Below are positions 10,822 to 22,212 of a stretch of DNA of 64,000 nt, piece after piece. The notes beneath the pieces were generated by a model. It was given only the letters and a program-made list of their open reading frames with translations. It did no database searches and was not told the origin of the DNA. The DNA comes from Helichrysum umbraculigerum. Lineage: Eukaryota; Streptophyta; Magnoliopsida; Asterales; Asteraceae. Made by a program: the position numbers and the translations under genes. The stretch lies in contig CATIUR010000002.1 of the NCBI GenBank assembly GCA_949592205.1, forward strand, positions 132,506,090-132,570,089, read 5' to 3'. The stretch's first letter is position 1. Each line of letters opens with the position of its first letter.

Positions 10822-12690
10822 TGTAACATCCTCTCTTCTGGTCCGGTAATTTCTATTTTTAAATTGATGTATTTAATTGTATTAGAAATTATTTGATAAA
10901 TATGTTTAAATTGCGAAATTTAGTTAAATAAACCTCAGGATTTATTGTGCTTGGTAAATTATTGTTTGTTTTAATTTACTATAGTTGATGGTGCAATAAA
11001 AGAAGTTTCTCGCAAATGGGTTTTAGGTTCCAGACAATAGATTGAAAGGGGATTAGTTTTAAGTGGATACGGGTCGGTGTTAAAAATATGGGCCGACTTA
11101 TAAAATCTTTCCATTTTAGGAAAGTTAGTAACTTTTCCTTTTTAGAAATCTCTAAAACCTTTAAACCCTAAAAACATTCAAATCACTTAGAACTCTTGAA
11201 ATCAAATTCAACTTTCTGACCTTGAGCTGATTGTAAGCTTGTAATAGTATAACCATCATCATCTTCACCTTGAAACTTCCTAATTTGGTAAGCTTTGATT
11301 TTGTTTAGTTCAAAGTTTAAGTAAATGGATGTGTTTGGTGATTTAGATGTTATGACATGTTGTAGTATACTTAAATGTTGTTATAGAAGCTGAAAACTAC
11401 TGCTGTAGTCGAAATTGTGGTTAATTGTTTGTGATTGAGGTTTGCTGAGTTTCTGCCATAGCTGAACTGAGTATCCCCTGTACGTCGGTTGAACCCGGCG
11501 GGTTTCACCTGTACCCGGCGGGTAGTATGCCTAAACCGGGGATCCGGCGGGTAAAACCCGTACCCGGCGGCTCCTATAGCCTTTAAAACGCGATTAAGTT
11601 CTGTTACCACCCAATTTAATTCACCCGGCGGTTATAAAGTGGGACCCGGCGGGTGGCTACCGGAAGCCGGCGGCTTCCTTACCCAAGCCGGCGGCTTGGG
11701 GTGTGTTCCAGTAAAAGTTTTGTTTAACTTTTAAGACTTGTTCTAACTAGTTGTTTGCAATGTAAATTGTACTTATTAACATGACAACACATGATAGTAG
11801 TTGTATTTAGGGACTTATGATAATTGTGATGTTAACTTGACTAAGTTCCTAATGATTTAAAGTAATGTAAGTCAAGTGTTATGATCTTGATTTCTAACTT
11901 ATACCTGATTTATGATTCTCAGATAAGCAAAGAGCTCAGCGAGATAAGACAGCTGAGTAAGTGAAACGAGATAATCAGGTGAGTGGATTTGAAACTCACA
12001 GTTTGATTTGGTTGTGTCAGTTTGATTTCAATTAGTAATTATAGGTTTACTATTGATAGTATGTTAACCTTGAAATGATATGCCATTTGATTGGTTGTTT
12101 GTTGAACATTGAATTGAAATGTATAATCCAGAGGTCAACTAGATTGTTGGTTGGACTTGATTGCTAATGTTGGTCAACACAGGGTTGCGTACATGTGTTG
12201 ATGGAGATTAGCATTTAGTTAGCGGTTAATCACTGTTTTGGCCTACAGTTGATTTAAGTGTTCTGATGGGGCCACCCGGAACAGGGTCTCTAGGAACCAC
12301 CGTTCCTCTTGACGATATTTGTTGCATTATTGATTGTGAACAGATTGCTAGCTAAATTGAATTGTAGTTGATTATTCATTCACTTAGCTTCGTGCTAATC
12401 CCTCAATTTACTTCCTGCAGGTGATGTATATTATGTGGGTAGTCAGGAAGGATGTTTTGATGCTGGGAATGTTTGAAACTTGCAACTCTGATCCAGTTTG
12501 TAATAAATAACGTTTTATAGTATATAATGCCCCGGGTTTGTAAACATGTTAACTATGTTTGTTTAGTAGTTAAACATATTGTATAAAGGGTTGCGAAAAT
12601 TTCTAGTAGGTTTTAATAGAATATGTATTTAATGTAGTCGCTTCCGCCAAACTTAATATTATATTGTTGTATTAATTGTGGGGCGTTATA
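10822..12690 (+). repeat. 3' LTR of the chromovirus
   Basis: It is identical by eye to 4223-6091 with a constant offset of 6599, and is followed by the right AACAG duplication. Confidence 0.95.
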
Positions 12691-13847
12691 AACAGGGCAA
12701 AGCACATACACATTCTTTTGGTTCCAAATCGTTTTTACCATGTTACCAATAGCTTATAATGATGTAATATAACGTTTTTATCATCCTAACATTATATTTT
12801 AACAAGTTTTTGTGTGTCGATTTTAGTTTTGAAGTTTTGGTTTTATAAACCATTTTCAAGAATCAATCATCCATCTTCATGTTTTTGATGATATATACAC
12901 AGATTGTGATAGATATACATGTTATATAACGAGATTGAAGTGTAGAAATCAAAAGGAAGATGTTTCCTTACAAAGTGAAAATGATGGAGATGATGAACGA
13001 TGATGATGAAGATGAGGAAGCCTCTGGCTTGATGTTCCTGATCTTGTTGTGTTCTCCAGATGATTGAAAAAGAAGAAGATTGAAGAGGAAGGTGAATTAT
13101 TGGTGGTTTGTGTGTGTTGAGAGATCATCAGGAAGTAGAAATGAGAGGGAAACACACAGATCAAACGAGTATGGCTATTTACAGATACGGTCGCTCAATT
13201 ATTTGAGTTTGGTGGCCATTTTTGGTACATCAATTTCGAGTACGGGTATAATTTTAGCAATATAAAAATAAACATTTTACATTTTTATTTTGTAGGTGTT
13301 CTACTGGTTCGTAATTTATGATTAGAATAATGAGGTTATCATTATTTTAAAATGTTGTACAAATGTGTACATTTTACTGCGCGCAGTTAATTGAGCGCCA
13401 AATTTCAGTAAATTTAGGATTTCATATTTTGAAGTAATGTTCTAACTTCTTCCAAATGAATGAGAAAATTTGCACTTTTACGATTTGACGTCGTATGCGC
13501 GTTTTAGAATTATTTCTGTTCGTTTTATATTACGTTTTATGTTAAACGTATATTTAGACCTTTATATCTACATGTTATAGATATGTAAATACTCGTAATT
13601 AATAATTATATTATTAATTATTTTTGTATCACGAAACTTTTGTTATTTATTTTTGTCGGGGTCGTTCCGATATATTTGTACGTAACTTTTAAATACTTAC
13701 GTATTATGTATTACTTTTTGTTTAAAAGTACCGGGCTTGCTAGGCTTATATCATGACAAAAAGTTTTGTTAAAACTTAACCAGGAAATTAGCGTAAGAAT
13801 GCACATGCTTAAATGTTAATTAATACCTAATTTGGAGAGTTGTCACA

Positions 13848-14743
13848 AATGGGTTGATGGGTTGAAAGTATCCAAAAAAACATGATCTTTATAACTTATT
13901 GTGGTAAACAAGTCAAGCATGTTAATGGGTTAACAAGTTGGTTTTCATTTAGTTTTGACCCGTTAACATAAATCTTGACCTGATCCTAACTGGAACCTAG
14001 ACCCAAATCCAACCCGAAAATAAAACGAGTTGACGGTTTCATGTTAGCGGCTTACTTAATGGGCTGTGGTGAATATATATGTACGTAACTATTGCTCCGT
14101 ATATGTTTGGATAAGTTTATGTAATAATATATTACTCCTAATTCGATGGGGGAATAAGTACTTACCCACTAATGACAATAAAACATTGCATTATATGAAA
14201 TTAAGCATCATCTTTCATTGCACCGCGTTCTCGAGTTTTATTAAATTTCAAATTCGAAGAGATTGCATAAAAATGATTAGTTTATGTAAGAAGTATGTCG
14301 ATACAATAACAATGAATAACAAGTTCATTAATCCTTCTTCCTTTATCTCATAGGTACAATGTTTGAATCAATCGCGAACCTTTTCTTATGTCTGCATCGA
14401 TATTATTCCATCCAATTCCTTCCCGATACCTCTCAAGGAGAACCTCGAATTGAATCCTAAATTTATAAGTTGGTGTGAGTTTATCGATGCAGTTATGCAC
14501 TATTCGAATATGAATCCATCTTCTGAAAGATCTTGGCTTTCGTGATGTGGTGGATCTCCGAGACCCTTTCGATGACCTATGTTGTGTTGGAGGGATATCT
14601 ATATAATCTGATTGATTGATTGCGTAAAGCCCGAGGTAGCATCCGAAATCGGGGAAAGTGTACAAAAAAGATGATTTCTATTACACACAATCCGAGTTTA
14701 TCATATATTTTTCTTATTAGAAATAAAAACAGAGAGTTTATAA
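13848..14743. other. Gene-less stretch
   Basis: AT-rich sequence with ACCCGTTAAC/GACCCAAATCC-like words (13960-14040) typical of old repeats. A 105-residue minus-strand ORF (14665-14348) has a protein-like composition but I recognise no family and see no splice or promoter context, so I do not call it a gene. Confidence 0.4.
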
Positions 14744-14752
14744 TATTAATTC

Positions 14753-15072
14753 GAGTAAATTGCAAGAATGGTCCCTGTGGTTTACACACATTCTCACCAT
14801 TAGTCACTGTACATTGTTTGTTGCATGGACAGTCCAAAAATTCAAAAGTTGTTGCATGCTTAGTCCCTCATCTACTTAAAATGACCAAAATACCCTTGGT
14901 GAAGCTATATATTTTGCTTGGTTTGAGGAGGGTATTTTAGTCATTTTAGGTAGAGGAGGGACTAAGCATGCAACAACTTTTGAATTTTTGGACTGTCCAT
15001 GCTACAAACAAAGTATGGGGACTAACGGTGAGAATGTGTGTAAACCACAAGGACCATTCATGCAATTTACTC
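14753..15072. mobile_element. Mutator-like MITE with 9-bp duplication
   Basis: A 320-bp foldback element: the left arm starting GAGTAAATTGCAAGAATGG is repeated inverted at the right end, and the arms extend well over 100 bp. It is flanked by a perfect 9-bp duplication TATTAATTC (14744-14752 and 15073-15081), the length typical of Mutator transposition. It encodes nothing. Confidence 0.88.
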
Positions 15073-15964
15073 TATTAATTCAATAATGATTATCAGTTTT
15101 GTGTATCAAGATCATATTCGTTATTGTTAATATGAAACATTGTTTATTCGATGTGTGTACATTTGTTTTGACGTAGACTAATGTTTTGTTGAAATTAAAT
15201 CACTTAAAAACGTACATAAGACATTAGTCCTCCAAGTACATATTTATGTAACATAAAATTAAATGACTGCGATACCGAAGTGTCCCACCAACCATGAGAA
15301 TATGGATTTCAGTATTCGAGTAGACAAGTACATATATTCGTGTATGAATGTATATATTAAATAATATGAGTACGTGAGTATTTGTTTTTCTATGAAGAAA
15401 TACAATTACATTTATATGTATACATTTTTAGAACTTAATGTCATACTTTTTGTAATAACTACATAAAAAATGAAACCCCGTGAGTAAAATAAAATTTGTG
15501 ATTTTAATGTTATTAAAGGCATTGAAACACTAGTGGGTACAATTTAATTCAAGCACGCTGAGTCAACTCGGACATATGGCCCCGTTACCCAAACAGTTTT
15601 TATTTTATTTTTGTTACTTGCGAGAAATAAAGAAGGTATGCTGCGTTTTGAGCTACGAATTGAAGGGGGGGGGGGGGGGGGGGGGTAAACTGATTATTAT
15701 GAATTTGGCGGGAATAATTTAGGTGTTCTATTACTTTACCCGCCTCTTTACATCGGCTTTTAAAAAAAAAGTGTTGGAATGATAATACGGAGTAAATAGC
15801 TTCGTTTGACGCCACATACAAATATAAACGTTACTTTTGACTTTTTTTAATCATAGAAAAAAGTTATTTATCTCATAGTTTACGTACTTACGTGTTTTGT
15901 TACAATTTATTTATTATTTATGCGATAGCTGTAATTTTTAATCTTTTCTTATCGAACTATACTA
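15073..15964. other. Gene-less stretch with a 21-G run
   Basis: No gene is supported. A run of 21 consecutive G lies at 15665-15685. The minus-strand ORF 15600-15821 simply reads the complementary C run as proline and is rejected. Confidence 0.5.
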
Positions 15965-16200
15965 CTCCATCCGTCCCAATTTTATAGTCCAATATACATT
16001 TTATGGATGTCCCAATTTTATTGTCCACTTCCATAAATAGATAAGAATAATGAGATAAATTTTTTTTACCCCTTGTATATATATGTAAGACAAAAAAGTA
16101 GAGGGTAAAACTGTCATCTTATCAAAAAGTAAGAGAGATGATTATGTTTTCTTAAACTGCGAGTTTTTTTTTTGAGACAATAAAATTAGGACGGAGGGAG
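15965..16200. mobile_element. Stowaway-type (Tc1/mariner) MITE
   Basis: The ends are CTCCATCCGTCCC and, inverted, CTCCCTCCGTCC, flanked by TA on each side (15963-15964, 16201-16202). This is the classic Stowaway layout, 236 bp, non-coding. Confidence 0.85.
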
Positions 16201-16650
16201 TATATAAAATCATATTAATTTAATCATTTCGTTTATTATAAATAGTGTTAACAGGACTAATAAAGTTGAAGTGAATTTGGTGCTTTCGTGTGTTTTATCA
16301 AATTAAATGTGAATGTGAATATGTGTACAAATTTATAATTGCATTTACTTGAATACTTGTCTACTAATTGGTATTTTGGAGTATTTTCATGTTCTATATG
16401 AATCTTTAAATTCGATTATTTTGGTCATAAATAACAAAATAATCCTGATGACAACAAGTTTAATCAAGCAATACCAAAATAAATTGGTACATGGCATGGT
16501 GTAATTGGGGTCGGGTTATTCGAATTTTTGAAGTTTTTAATTTAAAACGGCGAATCTAATTGAATAAGGTTTAGCTTTATCGGGTTTGAGTCAAATTAGA
16601 TGTTATCTTTTTTAAATTGAATAAGATAGAATCTAAAATTTCATGTCTTA

Positions 16651-17177
16651 GGGTGTGTTTGATAATCACATTTTGAGGGATTATTGGAGATGGAGATTAA
16701 TTCTAGATTTCAATAAACTCCAGCTACAATCCATGTTTGACATGCACACAAAATATATATAGATTTTAGAAAAAAAAAGGGTTAAAGTGCTTTTAAATGT
16801 ATGTAACTATGCGTTAATCTTCATTGTGTATATGTAACAAAATTGACCACAATTGTATGTATGAAACTATATATTTGTGTACATTGTGTATATTTTGGTG
16901 ACTTGTCAATTTGTAAACATGTCATGTGTCACCTTATAACTGATAACACGTCACCAAAATACACATAATGTACAAAAATAAATAGTTTCGTACATACAAT
17001 GGCGGTTAATTTTGTTACATACACACAATGAAAGTTAACGCATAGTTATATACATTAAAAAACACTTAACCCTATAAAAAATAACCCCTTAAAAAAGAAG
17101 TTTTTGAAACTAACTTATAAAATAATCTCCATTTCCATCCTCATCTCCATCTACATCTAATATTCTCGAACACACCC
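16651..17177. mobile_element. Tourist/Harbinger-like MITE with TTA duplication
   Basis: The termini GGGTGTGTTTGATAAT and, inverted, GGGTGTGTTCGAGAAT are flanked by TTA (16648-16650 and 17178-17180). The 527-bp length includes a second MITE nested at 16779-17072. Confidence 0.75.
16779..17072. mobile_element. Foldback MITE nested in the Harbinger-like MITE
   Basis: The inverted arms start GGGTTAAAGTGC and end GCACTTAACCC-like, with further paired words (ATGTATGTAACTATGCGTTAA at the left, complemented at the right). The same family recurs at 48579-48838 and 49729-53388. Target duplication is unclear here because the flank is an A run. Confidence 0.65.
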
Positions 17178-17406
17178 TTAAAAGAAAACTCAACCTTCAC
17201 AATATCACAATGATAGTTTCATATAAATCATCATAAATAACTTTGCGATACCATTCTTTATACACAGCAAAATTTGGTGATATATGCAGCGTGGCAAAAA
17301 ATATTGACAAAAGAAGAAAGCTCTTGTAATCGAGATTCGGTAATAATGTAATTATAAACATGATGTATTTAAAAAAAAAAAAAAACAAGATTCGGTAATA
17401 ATGTTA

Positions 17407-18156
17407 GAGTAAGCTTCAAATGAGTATACCAATTTTGAGTGGGAACTAGGGAACCAATAGATTTATGCCATGTGTCACTTTATTCTCTCTCCTCCATATT
17501 TTTAAAAATTAAATATCTCACAAACGGTAAGTCAAAAAATCATGAAAATTGCACCATAAAATTCAGCGTTTTCTCCTCTTCGATTTGCCTTCCCTCAAGG
17601 CATACTTTCGACAACTTTTTTTTTCCTTCTATTTTTTGATGGGTTTTACAAATTAATAACACATGTGTTAGTGATTGGTTATACATTTAATTTGTGGTTA
17701 AGGTTAGGGTTAGGGTTTAGTAGGGTTTAGGGTTTATTAGGGTTTAAGGTTTAATACGATTTAGGGTTTAGAGTTTTGTAAAGCGTTTCCGAAACCCCAA
17801 ACCTCAAACCCTAAACCCTAAACCATAAACCCTAACCCCTAAACCCCAAACCCTAAACCCTAAACCCTAAACGCAACACTGTAACACATGTGTTAGTAAA
17901 TGTGAAACCCACCAAAAAAATGAAAAAAAAAAAAATTTCGTCGAAAGTATGCCTTGATGGACGGCAAATCGAATAGGAGAAAACGCTGAATTTAATGGCG
18001 CAATTTTCATAATTTTTGGATTTGTCGTTTGTGAGATAATTGATGTTGGGGGTAAATGAGTTTTGTACATGTGGAACATTCTCTTTGTACACATGGCTTG
18101 ATATCATTGGTTCCCTCATTCTCACACAAATTCCTAGTCTCATTTGAACCCTACCC
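17407..18156. mobile_element. 750-bp foldback element with telomere-like centre
   Basis: Long, imperfect inverted arms (17407-17690 against 17880-18156; for example AGGCATACTTTCGAC at 17598 is complemented near 17943) surround telomere-like repeats. It is flanked by a perfect 10-bp duplication AATAATGTTA (17397-17406 and 18157-18166), close to the 9 bp of Mutator-like elements. No transposase is present. Short ORFs on both strands here are foldback shadows. Confidence 0.82.
17698..17870. repeat. Inverted telomere-like repeat block
   Basis: The left half (17698-17775) holds degenerate TTTAGGG units and the right half (17797-17870) holds CCCTAAA units, separated by a short spacer. This is the plant telomere repeat in both orientations, head to head, at the loop of the foldback element. 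Confidence 0.85.
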
Positions 18157-18229
18157 AATAATGTTATTATAAAGTTGATGCATTTGATAAAAACAACAAA
18201 TCACTAATGTTCTTGGATAAAATGGAATT

Positions 18230-18880
18230 TTACAATTTACATACAAATATACTTTATACATCGCGTAAAATTTCTTGATACACCACATTAGAGAATCCAC
18301 CAACACCTTAGTAGTGGAGCGTGATATCCGTATAGGGAGTCTCACGTAAAGTTTCGCATGCGATGATATTGATTCCGAAAGATATACCCCAATGTTTGAA
18401 ATCGTTTAACCTTGTGCTTTATTGATAGTTATTACATAACTAGGTCGAACGAAAAACTAAGTTCTGTTCAATTCGAACAAGGAAAATGAATGCCTTCTTC
18501 ATATGAACACATAAGTATCCTCGACAAAAATACTAATTCTAAAGTGTTGACTAATAGCTATTTCCTCATCGATGGTGTTCGTTTGAATACCATTACATGT
18601 TAATCTTGTATCATTACATATTTCACCTGATGGATTGATATGCCGTAATAGTATAATCGGCCATTCAGTCGAAGGTAATATTTGTGAGTTAAATATATTC
18701 GTTAGATAAAAATTGTTCTTGTTGTCTGCTAGTTCGTCAAAGTTTTAGTAATTTTTTTCTCTTTCGAAATATGTCAACCAATTGATCGCCCTAACAATTA
18801 TATAAACCGAAGATTCTCTATTGATTGATAACAAATGAAAGAGTTCATCAATGAAATCATCTTTTTGGTCCCTAAATACC
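18230..18880 (-). pseudogene. Helitron helicase (PIF1-like) C-terminal remnant
   Basis: Minus-strand translation across several frames gives the helicase block WPIILLRHINPSGEICNDTR (around 18664-18600), then TINKAQG (around 18430-18410) and SRSTTKVLV (around 18325-18298). These match the order and wording of the C-terminal part of PIF1-type helicases in plant Helitrons (family knowledge). Stops lie in the KAQG neighbourhood and a frameshift separates the last motif from its expected continuation, so the gene is dead. No Rep domain is visible nearby. It shows that an autonomous Helitron once lay here, oriented right to left. Confidence 0.75.
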
Positions 18881-19532
18881 GCCCATCTTACTTCAACGTG
18901 ACATTATTTGCATCCACATTCCAATGTAACGAATATTGGAATGAAAATAACAAACAATCAATATAAACGATGAGTAAAATGTTTATGCACATCTTGAATA
19001 GAAGTAAATTCATAAATTGTCGAGCCGCATTCCGACATCAAGTGGACAAGACAACAAGTCAACAACTAGTGAATCAAACAATGAACACTTAGGGAGAGAC
19101 ATACAAACCAACAATTAGAGATGTCAACATCAGTTAACCGGTTTTGATTCGTAAGTTGTTGATACTAAATCTAAAAAACGTTTGTGAATAATCTACATAT
19201 GATCATTTTTTTTAATTAATCAACAACTTCTTAGCTGATAAATGCATGAACAATGATAAATCGACCACTATTTTTAAATTTTGATAGATTTGTCAAAAAT
19301 ATGCATTAACATTAAGAGATTGTACAATATAACATGATAAGACATACTTTTGGTGGTTTTAGCCCCACTCTAAATGCATCTACCAACCGATAAAACTGAA
19401 CTTGCCTTTCTTTTTGTATTTGTGGATACATGAACTTGCCTTTCTTTTTGTATTTGTGGATACATAAAGGAATAACTTCCAGGAAGTTTTTGTTTTATAT
19501 AAAAAAAAATAAAAGTAAGCAAAATATAATGG
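18881..19532. other. Gene-less stretch
   Basis: AT-rich with no supported gene. It may include further decayed Helitron sequence. A 37-bp direct duplication (around 19389-19462) lies just before the tRNA gene's downstream T-rich stretch. Confidence 0.35.
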
Positions 19533-19615
19533 TGGTGGCTGTGGGGTTCGAACCCACGCGCACTTATGTGCAGAAGATCTTAAGTCTTCCCCCTTAACCA
19601 CTCGGGCAAACCACC
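19533..19615 (-). tRNA. tRNA-Leu(UAA)
   Basis: The minus strand folds as a class II tRNA: acceptor GGTGGTT pairs with AGCCACC (one G-T), the D-arm contains CCCGAGTGGTTAAGGGG, the anticodon stem GAAGA/TCTTC closes loop CTTAAGA with anticodon TAA, a variable arm follows, and the T-arm is GTGGG-TTCGAAC-CCCAC. The discriminator base is A at 19533. A and B boxes are intact, and T runs lie downstream on the minus strand as RNA polymerase III terminators. It is nuclear type, with no CCA encoded. The overlapping 85-residue minus ORF (19380-19637) is a shadow. Confidence 0.93.
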
Positions 19616-20334
19616 TCTTTTGCGTGTATTGTTTCATATAATATCTTAATCTCTATCTTATTTTAAAGTGTTGTTTTTATTTGAGTATATACACATACAC
19701 TGTTTTCTTTTATATATGTTACATTTTCAAACCTAGCTAGATAAACAATTTGAGAGTGACTTAAGAAAGGGTTGGAAACGGTCAGGGGATACTTTGGTTA
19801 AGCTGCGTGCATCTGAGTCAAAAAACTCGCCATGTCCAAATAACCTGAATAGAGAAAAGCTCCTTCAATTTTATGCCTACGTTCATATTATATTACATTT
19901 ACAATTATTATTCTAGATTAAACTTTATTCAAACTTAAAGAACATTTTATCTATATATGTTTACTAAATTTGCATATTGATGCATACATATCCATACCAA
20001 GCAGCATGCTTAATTATTACGTTACTTTAATTTGACCTTGTAATTAACTCATTTTATATACATGGTTCTTGTTTGAGTGAGTAGTTTGCAACTTTGCATG
20101 GCATCTACTTCAACTAAACAATTAGAGTATTTACACTAAAAATCACCTTTGAGGTTTTAATAGTAATTTGTTATGAATTATAATCATATATATAGGTATG
20201 TGTTCTGGTGAAAATAAGGTGATAAAAAAAAACAGTGAAAACATATCTTAGCCCTTGATCTAATCTACCTTATATATATGTAAAATGGGTAGAGATAAAA
20301 AAAACCCGGTGAAAACACTTTTTGCTTCATAATT
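19616..20334. other. Gene-less stretch
   Basis: AT-rich, with no gene, tRNA or element end that I can support. Confidence 0.4.
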
Positions 20335-20845
20335 TTCTTAAGTTGTGAACTTTTTTTTTTTTTTGCTTCACATATGTTTTTAATTGTGAACCCTTATATA
20401 TTTTTGTTTCACATAAATTTTCATCATGAACCTTAATTTTTTTTTGCTTCACACAAAGTTTTTAACATTTTTAAGAACCATATTCTTTCACATAAATTTT
20501 TTGTGATGTTTAATTTTTTTATTGAAACTTTTTTGAGTTTTTTTTATTGTGAACCTTAATTTTTTTTCACATAAAAATTTTTAAATTTCTAACTGTGAAT
20601 TTTTTTGTTTTTTAATTTGGCTCACAAAATCGTTTTTACTTTTCTAATTGTGAAGCTTAATTTTTTTGTTTGGATTCATAGAAAGTTTACAATTTTTTTA
20701 ATTGTGAACCTTAAAAAAAATTAATTTTGGTTCACATAATTTTTTTTTTACCTTTCTAGTTGTGAACCTTAATTTTTTTAGGGTTTACGAAAAGTTTTTG
20801 ACTTTTTTATTGTGAACCTTAACTTTTTTTGAATTCACGGAAAGA
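20335..20845. repeat. Degenerate T-rich tandem repeat
   Basis: About eight to ten variants of a unit near 60 bp contain TTGTGAACCTTAATTTTTTT followed by a CACATAAAATTTT-like segment. It is low-complexity and non-coding, and stops just before the candidate Helitron 5' end. Confidence 0.7.
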
Positions 20846-21992
20846 CTTTAATAAATATCTACTTATATTATAATAAGAAAGTTTAAATATTTAAAAATAT
20901 TTGACCAAATTTAAAATGGGTAAATCTGGACCTTCCATTGCAAAAGTCAACATCCAAATCCATCCATTGGTTCATTTGCTGACATCATAATTTTTTCATT
21001 AAAAAGACACTAACGCCCCTTACAAAATCAACGGTGTAAACCTATAGCCACTCAATTTGTTACCTTATCTATTATCCATGTTTTAATTGATTAATTCCCC
21101 TAACCTAAAATTACTAAACCATACGTTGTACACTATCGACAATAGGTATTCGATCATTTGATATCTTCAGACACGATAACATGATGTGCTAATCGATTGG
21201 TTTGGTTTCAACACCCACATAATCGTGGTATGCTATCGTCAGAAAGAGGATTCAGTGATTAGATTCGAGTTAAATTCGATTGGTTATGTTAGTCGCCATC
21301 CACATACTTGATTGGTTTCGATTGAGAGTTCAAATCTTAAGTTTTTCGTTGATTGTTTGTCAGTTATCATCGATTGATATGAGCAAAGAATTAATGTGCA
21401 GGTAAGTCTCATCAATGACATTTTTACTTCAGAATTCTCGACATATGTTTCTCAAATTATGTTTCTTTCACTTTTCTAATTGTTTGATTAAAAGGGTTTA
21501 GTCTATTTTTTAAGTATTGCTGTTAATATAGCTCAAATGGCCATGTATACTAGGTGTTTGATGAAATGCCTAGCTAATTGGTATAATGTAAAGTTTATTA
21601 TTATCTTCAATATTTAGTATAATGTAAAGTTTATTATTATCTTCAATAATTAATGTCCGGATCACAGACTATTGTTATGAAAAAAAATTTAAGTCATAAC
21701 TAATGTGCTACATTTTAGGATTTTTAAACTGAAAAACATCCTTATCTAATCTGTAGGTCAGTTCTGATAATTCAAATTTGAATTTCGTTCCTAAAATGTA
21801 GTGATATCGCTCATTTTATCTATATAAATTTATCGCGATATCATTGTTTTGCATTTGTATTAGAGTAAATTTCATGAACTTTCGATACTTATTTTGTTGG
21901 AAAATTTATCTCAGGTCGAAACGTGGAAATGCATGAGATTGGTGAAGTTTGGTTGAATTCTGGAACCAAAGTGTGGAAGCTGTTGAAAATGC

Positions 21993-22212
21993 CCATACCC
22001 GTCCGGGTATGGACACTTACCAGTCCGGGTAAGTAGGTCCATCCGATCGGGTAAAATCACGCAATCGGGTATCTTAGTTCAAAATGGTCACAGCCCCGAG
22101 CCCGTGTTGGAAGATCAGGATTTTAGCAGCAGCCACCCGTCCGGATAACTTCACCCACCCGATCGGGTATGGGCTCCCACCCGTCCGGGTGCCTTTGCTC
22201 ATCCGATCGGGT
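21993..22212 (+). repeat. Array of eight palindromic words in the solo LTR
   Basis: Words alternate ACCCG-TC-CGGGT-like and ATCCGATCGGGT-like forms. Centres are near 22002, 22024, 22046, 22064, 22140, 22162, 22184 and 22206, so spacing is mostly 22 bp in two blocks of four. Arms vary in a matched way (ATACCCG/CGGGTAT, CACCCG/CGGGTG, CTTACC/GGGTAAG). ACCCGATCGGGT is a perfect palindrome. Confidence 0.85.

Larger units (their letters stand above)
4223..12690 (+). mobile_element. Full-length Ty3/gypsy chromovirus (Tekay-like), very young insertion
   Basis: An 8468-bp element with 1869-bp LTRs at 4223-6091 and 10822-12690 is flanked by a perfect 5-bp duplication AACAG (4218-4222 and 12691-12695). 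The order is LTR, initiator-Met primer site, gag-pol with C-terminal chromodomain, G-rich polypurine tract, LTR. Comparing the LTRs line by line I found no difference, so the insertion is very recent. LTR termini are TGTAAC...GTTATA, so the usual CA end is TA in both copies. It sits in the LTR of the older minus-strand element, about 30 bp from that LTR's word array. Confidence 0.97.
1..13847 (-). mobile_element. Minus-strand LTR retrotransposon, left-truncated by window
   Basis: On the minus strand the order is LTR (13847 to 1670), a 4-base gap, an initiator-Met-tRNA-type primer site (1665-1654), then two ORFs running to the window edge. The LTR begins TGTGACA at 13847 and ends TGTGACA at 1670, as expected of TG...CA termini. 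No gag, protease or reverse transcriptase is visible in the first 1.65 kb of the interior. This may be a non-autonomous element, or an autonomous one with extra 5' ORFs whose gag-pol lies outside. Only one target-site flank (AATGG at 13848-13852) is in the window, so the insertion cannot be verified by a duplication. A younger chromovirus sits inside the LTR at 4223-12690. Confidence 0.75.
1670..13847 (-). repeat. 5' LTR of the minus-strand element, split by a nested chromovirus
   Basis: The LTR occupies 1670-4222 and 12696-13847. Removing the inserted 8468-bp element and one copy of its 5-bp duplication leaves about 3.7 kb. The left edge is fixed by the primer site. The right edge is inferred from the TGTCACA at 13841-13847, the complement of a TGTGACA start. 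The LTR is AT-rich with (AT)n runs (3381-3405) and contains eight palindromic words at 3898-4193. The short ORFs seen in it (for example 2355-2564, 3262-3456, 12949-13164) are not credible genes. Confidence 0.7.

Noticed and set aside
4772..11610. Two identical 79-residue minus-strand ORFs (4772-5011, 11371-11610)
   Set aside because: They are the same segment of the two identical chromovirus LTRs, read antisense through the hairpin-word array; no independent coding evidence.
14348..14665. 105-residue minus-strand ORF
   Set aside because: Composition is plausible but no homology is recognised and no exon, promoter or element context supports it.
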